Assembly: GCF_006716745.1 (NCBI RefSeq)
Contig: NZ_VFPP01000001.1
Span: 3,906,001-3,970,000, forward strand
Length of the DNA stretch: 64,000 nt
Direction of reading: 5' to 3'
Source of the DNA: Saccharothrix saharensis
Lineage (GTDB): Bacteria; Actinomycetota; Actinomycetes; Mycobacteriales; Pseudonocardiaceae
The notes below the pieces were generated by a model. That model was not told the DNA's origin and did no database searches. It was given only the letters and a program-made list of their open reading frames with translations. This document shows positions 58,648 to 64,000 of this stretch, one piece after another; within the stretch, counting starts at the first letter, position 1; each line of letters starts with the position of its first letter. The position numbers were made by a program, and so were the translations under genes.

Positions 58648-59718
58648 TCATCCCACCAGGGCGGTGGGGGCCACTTCGGCGAAGTGGCACGCGGACAGCG
58701 TGCCGTTGCCGTCGCCGCGCCGTTCCAGCTTGGGCTCCTCGACGGCGCAGATGTCCTGCGCCTTCCAGCACCGGGTGCGGAAGCGGCAGCCCGACGGCGG
58801 GTTCACCGGCGACGGGACGTCACCGGTGAGCACGATCCGCTGGCGTCCCCGTTCGACCTTCGGGTTCGGCACCGGCACCGCGGACAGCAGCGCCTGCGTG
58901 TACGGGTGCATCGGCCGGGCGTAGATGTCCTCCCGGTCGCCGATCTCGATGATCTTGCCCAGGTACATGACCGCGACCCGGTCGGAGATGTGCCGCACCA
59001 CCGACAGGTCGTGCGCCACGAACAGGTACGCCAGGCCCAGGCGCTCCTGCAGCTCCTCCAGCAGGTTCACCACGCCCGCCTGCACCGACACGTCCAGCGC
59101 GGACACCGGCTCGTCCAGCACCACGAGCTTCGGGTTGAGCGCGAGCGCGCGGGCGATGCCGATGCGCTGGCGCTGGCCGCCGGAGAACTCGTGCGCGTAC
59201 CGGTTGCGGTGCTCCGGGTTGAGGCCCACCAGCTCCATGAGCTCGTTGACCCGCGCCTGCACGTCCTTGCCGCTGCCCTCGGGCATGCCGTGGATCTTGA
59301 ACGGCTCGGAGATCAGCTCGTTGATCTGCCAGCGCGGGTTCAGCGACGCGTACGGGTCCTGGAACACGATCTGCATGTCCCGCCGCACGCCCCGCAGGCC
59401 CTTGCCGCGCAGCTTGGTGAGCTCGCGGCCCTCGAACTTCACCGAGCCCGACGTGGGCTTGTGCAGCTGGAGGATGGCGCGACCGGTGGTGGACTTGCCG
59501 CAGCCGGACTCGCCGACCAGGCCCAGCGTCTCGCCCGGGTAGAGGTCGAAGCTGACCCCGGACACCGCCTGGACCTGCCCCACCGTGCGCGGGATGATGC
59601 CGCCGCCGCGCACCGGGAACGACTTGACCAGGTCCTTGACCTCCAGCAGCGGCGTCTCGCCCGGGCGTCCGCCCGACGCGAGGCCACCGGCCTGGGGGTT
59701 GCTGTCAGTCGACGTCAT
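58648..59718 (-). CDS. dppF: Peptide ABC transporter ATPase DppF/OppF-like
   Basis: 356 residues. Walker A is [11 protein letters not shown] (about residues 70-80), the signature [15 protein letters not shown], Walker [15 protein letters not shown] and H-loop FVAHDLSV. The C-terminal extension has the cysteines [15 protein letters not shown] that form a 4Fe-4S-like cluster in oligopeptide importers. It is the last gene in the dppB-C-D-F set; ATG 59718 overlaps the dppD stop (ATGA). Oligo- or dipeptide specificity cannot be told from sequence alone. Confidence 0.92.
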   Translation of the reverse strand: MTSTDSNPQAGGLASGGRPGETPLLEVKDLVKSFPVRGGGIIPRTVGQVQAVSGVSFDLYPGETLGLVGESGCGKSTTGRAILQLHKPTSGSVKFEGRELTKLRGKGLRGVRRDMQIVFQDPYASLNPRWQINELISEPFKIHGMPEGSGKDVQARVNELMELVGLNPEHRNRYAHEFSGGQRQRIGIARALALNPKLVVLDEPVSALDVSVQAGVVNLLEELQERLGLAYLFVAHDLSVVRHISDRVAVMYLGKIIEIGDREDIYARPMHPYTQALLSAVPVPNPKVERGRQRIVLTGDVPSPVNPPSGCRFRTRCWKAQDICAVEEPKLERRGDGNGTLSACHFAEVAPTALVG

Positions 59719-60902
59719 GAGGTCGGCTTCTCCTCTTCGTGCAACCGGGCTTCGACCACGTCGAGGTCCTCGCTCACCGGGATGTCCGGGTTCGCCATGG
59801 TCAGCGCCGCGGGGTTCTCGACCACGCCGATCTCGTCGTGGGCGAACAGCCGCTGCGGGTTCTCGATGGTCGCCAGGTGCGCGGAGCGGTGGCACCGCGC
59901 GAAGTGGCCCGACCGGTCGGTCTCCAGCAGCAGCGGCTCGGTCTCGCGGCACTCGTCGATCGCCAACGGGCAGCGGGGCGAGAACGAGCAGCCCTGCGGC
60001 AGGTTCATCAGCGACGGCGGGGCGCCCTTGATCGGCGTGAGCCGCTTGCCCAGCATGTTCGGGTTCGGGATCGAGCCGAGCAGGCCGACCGTGTACGGCA
60101 TGCGCTGCGCCTCGAACACCTCGTCCACGGTGCCCTGCTCGACCACCGTGCCGCCGTACATGACCTGCACGCGGTCCACCATGCCCGCCACCACGCCCAG
60201 GTCGTGCGTGATGACCATGATGCCCGCGCTCGTCTCGTCCCGGATGCGCAGCAGCGTGTCCAGGATCTGCGCCTGCACGGTCACGTCCAGCGCCGTGGTC
60301 GGCTCGTCCGCGATGATCACGTCCGGGTCGTTGATGATCGCCATCGCGATCATCGCGCGCTGCCGCATGCCGCCGGAGAACTCGTGCGGGTACTGCGAGG
60401 CGCGGCGGTCCGGCTGCGGGATGCCCACGAGCTCCAACGCCTCGACGGCCTTGGCCCACGCGGCCTTCTTCGACACGTCGTGGTGCGCCCGGTGCGCCTC
60501 GGCGAGCTGCCAGCCCACCGTGTACACCGGGTTCAGCGAGGTCATCGGGTCCTGGAAGATCATCGAGACGCCGTTGCCGCGGACCGGCTGCATCTGCTTG
60601 TAGTTCAGGCCCACCAGCTCGCGGTCCTTGAACTTGATCGACCCGCCGATCTTCGCGGTCTTCGGCAGCAGGCCCATGATCGCCATCGACGACACGGACT
60701 TGCCCGAACCCGACTCGCCCACGATGCCCAGCACCTCGCCGGGGCCGAGGGTGAACGACACGTCGCGCACGGCGTGCACGGTGCCGTCCTCGGTCGGGAA
60801 GTCGACCGAGAGGTTCTCGACGCGGAGCAGCTTCTCGCCGCTGCCGGCCGTGTTCTCCCACGCCGAGGACCCTGGCGTGCTCATGACGTCCACCTCACTC
60901 AT
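59715..60902 (-). CDS. dppD: Peptide ABC transporter ATPase DppD/OppD-like
   Basis: 395 residues. Walker [10 protein letters not shown] (about residues 60-68), signature [15 protein letters not shown], Walker [16 protein letters not shown]-loop VITHDLGVV and the C-terminal cysteine motif [15 protein letters not shown]. The tail past residue 340 is longer than usual ([20 protein letters not shown]). ATG 60902 overlaps the dppC stop (ATGA); a second ATG at 60884 preceded by GAGGTGG is a possible internal start. It forms the heterodimeric motor with DppF. Confidence 0.92.
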   Translation of the reverse strand: MSEVDVMSTPGSSAWENTAGSGEKLLRVENLSVDFPTEDGTVHAVRDVSFTLGPGEVLGIVGESGSGKSVSSMAIMGLLPKTAKIGGSIKFKDRELVGLNYKQMQPVRGNGVSMIFQDPMTSLNPVYTVGWQLAEAHRAHHDVSKKAAWAKAVEALELVGIPQPDRRASQYPHEFSGGMRQRAMIAMAIINDPDVIIADEPTTALDVTVQAQILDTLLRIRDETSAGIMVITHDLGVVAGMVDRVQVMYGGTVVEQGTVDEVFEAQRMPYTVGLLGSIPNPNMLGKRLTPIKGAPPSLMNLPQGCSFSPRCPLAIDECRETEPLLLETDRSGHFARCHRSAHLATIENPQRLFAHDEIGVVENPAALTMANPDIPVSEDLDVVEARLHEEEKPTS

Positions 60903-61858
60903 GCCTTCACCCTCTTCTGCCGCGGGTCGAAGGCGTCCCGGAGACCGTCGCCGATGAAGTTCACCGCGAGCGAGATCAGCACGATGAACACGAACGGGGT
61001 GAGGAACAGCCACGGGTGCAGCGTCAACTCGTTCTTGTTCAGGCTGATCATCAGGCCCAGCGACGTGTCCGGGCTCTGCACGCCGAGGCCGATGAACGAC
61101 AGCGCGGCCTCCAGCAGCACGGCCTGCGCGATCGCCAGCGTGGCGTTCACGATGATCACGTCGACGGTGTTGGGCAGGATGTGCCGGAACACGATGCGGA
61201 ACGTGGACGCGCCCAGCGCGCGGGCCGCCTCCACGAACTCCTTCTCGCGCAGCGACAGCACCATGCCGCGGATGACCCGGGCGATCGACAGCCAGCCGAT
61301 CAGGCCCAGGTAGAGCGCCACGATCAGCCAGTTGCTGCCGCCGCTGCCACCCGCCACCGACACCACGAAGCTGTTGCGCACCAGCACGGCCGCGATGATC
61401 AGGCTGGGGATGACCAGCAGCAGATCGATGAAGCGGCTGATCAGGGTGTCGACCCAGCCCTTCAGGTAGCCGGCCACCGCGCCGAGCACCACGCCGATGA
61501 CGGTGGACAGCACCGCCACCACGATCGCGATCTGGAGCGAGAACTGCGTGCCGCGGATGATCAGGGCGACCATGTCGCCACCCAGCCGGTCGGTGCCGAA
61601 CGGGTGGTCGGCGCTCGGCGGCAGGTACCGCTTGAAGCCCAGGTCCGTGTACGGGTACTTCCAGAACAGGCCGCCGAGGAAGGCGAACAGCACCAGCACC
61701 ACGAACAGGACCAGGCCGACCAGGGCGGCCTTGTGCCGGGTGAACCGGCGCAGGATGACCTGCCACTGCTTGCGCGCCGTGGTCGTGTCGAACGTGCTCG
61801 CCTCGCCGCCCTGCTGGGGCGCGGGCGCCTGCGCCACGGGGGAACCGATCTCAGTCAA
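60899..61858 (-). CDS. dppC: Peptide ABC transporter permease DppC/OppC-like
   Basis: 319 residues with an N-terminal cytoplasmic stretch (about 40 residues) and six membrane helices, beginning LVGLVLFVVLVLFAFLGGLF. The OppC N-terminal signature DHPFGTDRLGGDMVALIIRG and the EAA loop KEFVEAARALGASTFRIVFR (about residues 205-225) are present. TTG 61858 is the likely start, overlapping the dppB stop by 8 nt. The second permease of a four-component peptide importer. Confidence 0.92.
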   Translation of the reverse strand: MTEIGSPVAQAPAPQQGGEASTFDTTTARKQWQVILRRFTRHKAALVGLVLFVVLVLFAFLGGLFWKYPYTDLGFKRYLPPSADHPFGTDRLGGDMVALIIRGTQFSLQIAIVVAVLSTVIGVVLGAVAGYLKGWVDTLISRFIDLLLVIPSLIIAAVLVRNSFVVSVAGGSGGSNWLIVALYLGLIGWLSIARVIRGMVLSLREKEFVEAARALGASTFRIVFRHILPNTVDVIIVNATLAIAQAVLLEAALSFIGLGVQSPDTSLGLMISLNKNELTLHPWLFLTPFVFIVLISLAVNFIGDGLRDAFDPRQKRVKA

Positions 61859-62849
61859 GGCGAATCCTCGGGTCCAGGAAGGCGTACAGGACGTCCGCGA
61901 TCAGGTTGAACACGATGATGAACACAGCCGTGAGCATCATGAAGCCGAGCACCTGGTAGGGCTCGATCTTGGTGATGGCCTCGACGATGAACTTGCCCAT
62001 TCCGGACCAGCTGAAGACCGTTTCGGTGATCACCGCGCCACCGAAACCCGCGCCGATGTTGAGCGAGGAGACCGTGATGATCGGGATGAGCGCGTTGCGG
62101 AACGCGTGCCGGAAGATCGACCGCGCCTCCGAAATGCCCTTGGCCTGCGCCGTGCGCACGTAGTCGGCGTTCAGCGTCTCCAGCATCGAAGCCCGCTGGA
62201 AGCGGCTGTAGAGCGCGAACTGGATGACCACCAGCGAAATCGTGGGCAGGATGTACGCGCCGCTGTACTGGAACACCTGCTGGCCGAAGCTGCCGCCGAA
62301 CCCGTCACCCGGCGGACCCGCCGTGATGATCCAGCGGTCGGCACCGATGGACTCCAGCCAGTTGTTCAGCTCGATACCCCCGGCCTTGAGCACCAGGGCC
62401 ACGCAGAACAACGGCATCGAGAACATCGCGAACGATATTCCCGTCGCCGTGTAGTCGAATATCGAGTACTGTCTCACCGCGCCGATGACGCCGACGACGA
62501 TGCCGAGCAGCAGCGCGATGATCTCCGCGCCGAGGATCAGCCGCAGCGTCACGCCGAACGCCTTGAGCAGCTCTTCCTTGACCGGCTTGCCCGCGTTGCC
62601 GGGGACGACGGACTCGCCCCAGTCGCCGGTCACGAAGTCGCCGGCCCAGTCGACGTAGCGCTCCATGAACGGCTTGTTGTAGCCCGTCCGCTCGTACGCG
62701 GCGGCGATCTCCGCCGGTGTCCGGGGCTTCTGGAGCTTCCACTCGCCCAGGGGATCGCCCATGGCGTTGACGAGACCGAAGCAGAGGAATGAAGCGACGA
62801 TCAACAGCGGAATCGAGATCAACAACCGCCGGATTATGTAACGGAACAT
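61851..62849 (-). CDS. dppB: Peptide ABC transporter permease DppB/OppB-like
   Basis: 332 residues beginning MFRYIIRRLLISIPLLIVAS, the standard OppB start. Six membrane helices, a large extracellular loop after the first (EWKLQKPRTPAEIAAAYERT, FVTGDWGESVVPGNAGKPVK) and the EAA loop RTAQAKGISEARSIFRHAFR (about residues 235-255) are visible. ATG 62849 is the start. A hairpin terminator lies between the binding-protein gene and this gene, so permease expression depends on read-through or its own promoter. Confidence 0.93.
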   Translation of the reverse strand: MFRYIIRRLLISIPLLIVASFLCFGLVNAMGDPLGEWKLQKPRTPAEIAAAYERTGYNKPFMERYVDWAGDFVTGDWGESVVPGNAGKPVKEELLKAFGVTLRLILGAEIIALLLGIVVGVIGAVRQYSIFDYTATGISFAMFSMPLFCVALVLKAGGIELNNWLESIGADRWIITAGPPGDGFGGSFGQQVFQYSGAYILPTISLVVIQFALYSRFQRASMLETLNADYVRTAQAKGISEARSIFRHAFRNALIPIITVSSLNIGAGFGGAVITETVFSWSGMGKFIVEAITKIEPYQVLGFMMLTAVFIIVFNLIADVLYAFLDPRIRLD

Positions 62850-62919
62850 GACGAGTCTCTAGTCTCCCTAGGCACCCCCGCGTGCAAGCGTGGGAGCCTA
62901 CCGGACGCGGACACCGTCC

Positions 62920-62950
62920 GGGGGGCCGGTGCTTGTGGCACCGGCCCCCC
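62920..62950 (-). terminator. Hairpin between peptide-binding protein and permease genes
   Basis: GGGGGGCCGGTGC (62920-62932) pairs perfectly with GCACCGGCCCCCC (62938-62950) around the loop TTGTG. It stands 51 nt after the binding-protein stop and 70 nt before the dppB start. It may partly end transcription so that the binding protein is made in excess, a common arrangement in ABC operons. Confidence 0.8.
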
Positions 62951-63000
62951 GGCGGTTGGGTAATGCTTTACCTACCTGGACTCACCGAGCCCGGCGTTTA

Positions 63001-64000
63001 CTACTTCTTCTGCCAGGCGTACAGGTTCCAGGTCACACCGCCACCGACACCGATGTACGAGATCGGGCCGATGTCCGCGCTCGACGCCGCGAAGTCGGTC
63101 AACTGGAACAGCGGCACGCTGTGCAGGTCGTCCCGCATGATCTTGTCGGCGTCGTTCATCATCGTGACGCGCTTCTGGTAGTCGAGCTCGCTGTTCGCGG
63201 CCGCCCACTTCTCCGTCAGAGCGGCGGAGTCGTAGTTGTTGTAGTTGGCCGAGCCGCCCTTGTCCTTCTGCGCGTAGTTGCCGTACGCACCGGCCTTCAG
63301 CGGCTGGCCGACCCACGCGAACAGCGCGGCCTCGAACTCGCTCGCCGGGAGGCGCTTGTCGTTGAAGTCGGCCGCCTGGTCGTCGACGATCTCGATGCCG
63401 GCCTGCTTGCACTTGTCCTGCAGGATGCGCACGGTGTCCGCACGGCGCTGGACGATCTTGTGGCCCAGCTTGAAGGACGCCCGGAACTCGCCCTTGGTGT
63501 AGATGCCGTCGGCGCCCTGCTTCCAGCCGGCGTCCTCGAGGGTCTTCTTGGCCGCCGCGACGTCACCCTTGCCGGTGTCGCTGTAGTGGTCCTCGTAGCC
63601 GACCTCGTTCGGCATGAACGTCAGGCTGCCGAGCGGCTTGGCGTTCGGGTCCACGTCCGCGACCAGCTTCTCGACCAAGGCGTCCCGGTCGAAGCACTGG
63701 GCGATCGCGGTGCGCAGCTCCTTGTTCTGCTTGAACAGCGGCAGCGCCATGTTGAAGTCGACGTGCTCGTAGGTCTGGCCACCGGCGGCGTAGACGTCGA
63801 ACGCGCTGTCACCACGCAGCTGCTGCGCGACGGCCGCGTCGGCCTGCGGCGCGATGACCTGGACTTCCTTGTTCTGCAGCTGCTGAGCCGCCGACTGGGC
63901 GTCGGTGTTCGTCTTCAGGATGACCTTGGCCGGGCCACCGGGGTTGCCCCACCACTTCTCGTTGCGCTCGAGGACCGTCTGGTCCTTGAGGTCCGCCGAG
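63001..64000 (-). CDS. Peptide-binding protein of ABC transporter (N-terminus off window)
   Basis: C-terminal 332 residues of an SBP family 5 (oligopeptide/DppA) protein. Family features are TVLERNEKWWGNPGGPAKVI near the window edge, QTYEHVDFNMALPLFKQNKE with the LRTAIAQCFDRDALVE block, and the C-terminal PLFQLTDFAAS. The N-terminal signal peptide and lobe I start lie beyond base 64000. It stands first in the dppABCDF-like cluster, followed by a strong hairpin. The C-terminal YAWQKK ends at TAG 63001. Substrate is probably small peptides. Confidence 0.93.
   Translation of the reverse strand, partial: SADLKDQTVLERNEKWWGNPGGPAKVILKTNTDAQSAAQQLQNKEVQVIAPQADAAVAQQLRGDSAFDVYAAGGQTYEHVDFNMALPLFKQNKELRTAIAQCFDRDALVEKLVADVDPNAKPLGSLTFMPNEVGYEDHYSDTGKGDVAAAKKTLEDAGWKQGADGIYTKGEFRASFKLGHKIVQRRADTVRILQDKCKQAGIEIVDDQAADFNDKRLPASEFEAALFAWVGQPLKAGAYGNYAQKDKGGSANYNNYDSAALTEKWAAANSELDYQKRVTMMNDADKIMRDDLHSVPLFQLTDFAASSADIGPISYIGVGGGVTWNLYAWQKK

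Noticed and set aside
57889..60603. A 904-codon open frame on the plus strand
   Set aside because: It lies antisense to mshB and the peptide ABC ATPase genes and its sequence is arginine/histidine/valine-rich with no domain; such long antisense frames are expected at very high GC.

Overview
The window reads as the chromosome of a high-GC filamentous actinomycete, most likely of the Pseudonocardiaceae (Saccharothrix/Actinosynnema/Lentzea type; this placement is inference). The grounds are the strong G/C third-position bias, many GTG starts, mycothiol synthesis (mshB), glucosyl-3-phosphoglycerate synthase (gpgS), GlgM-type maltose-1-phosphate synthase, a sigE-rseA-htrA-tatB stress block and an LpqY-SugABC trehalose importer. 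No rRNA, tRNA, insertion sequence, phage gene or CRISPR array was seen. The gene order is an expanded version of the block that I recall from Mycobacterium tuberculosis as Rv1170-Rv1239, running here from mshB at the right to lpqY-sugABC and corA at the left, with extra genes inserted between conserved islands.

Left part (1-11.7 kb): a RecB-family nuclease cut by the window edge, a PHP phosphoesterase, a bacterial PH-domain membrane protein, a decayed Nudix gene, two DUF2332 paralogues on either side of a MaoC dehydratase and the Mg channel CorA, then a metallophosphoesterase, a ParB-like protein, a membrane protein and an SDR oxidoreductase. Middle-left (11.7-24.9 kb): the lpqY-sugA-sugB-sugC trehalose importer, a YflT-like stress protein, an acyl-CoA dehydrogenase and a CoA-ester lyase that share an operator-like palindrome, an aminoglycoside-type kinase, an MgtE-N/CBS protein with a DUF1003 partner, a MarR regulator and an Mrp ATPase.

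Middle (24.9-40.9 kb): tatB, htrA, rseA and sigE form an envelope-stress block, with a direct-repeat box upstream of sigE. They are followed by an O-methyltransferase, a GlxA-like regulator with a cupin, glgC/glgM for glycogen and capsular glucan, a lipoprotein, an MFS remnant, leucyl aminopeptidase, a DUF3117 protein, a PaaX regulator with an enoyl-CoA hydratase, and tagA with an SRPBCC protein and a DivIVA-like protein. Right part (40.9-64 kb): cydABDC for a bd-type oxidase that lacks the usual quinol loop; gpgS-folP2; a secreted acyl hydrolase; two LOG proteins; the lysine/peptidoglycan genes dapE, dapD and dapC with ferredoxin fdxC; mshB; and a peptide ABC transporter whose binding protein runs off the right edge.

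The most unusual structure is a 288-bp inverted array of 22-bp units between the convergent dapD and dapC genes. Other points of interest are overlapping divergent -10 boxes between dapE and dapD, a set of apparently leaderless GTG starts, a shared TTAC-N-GTA operator-like motif, three copies of an intergenic hairpin repeat, and three decayed gene remnants.
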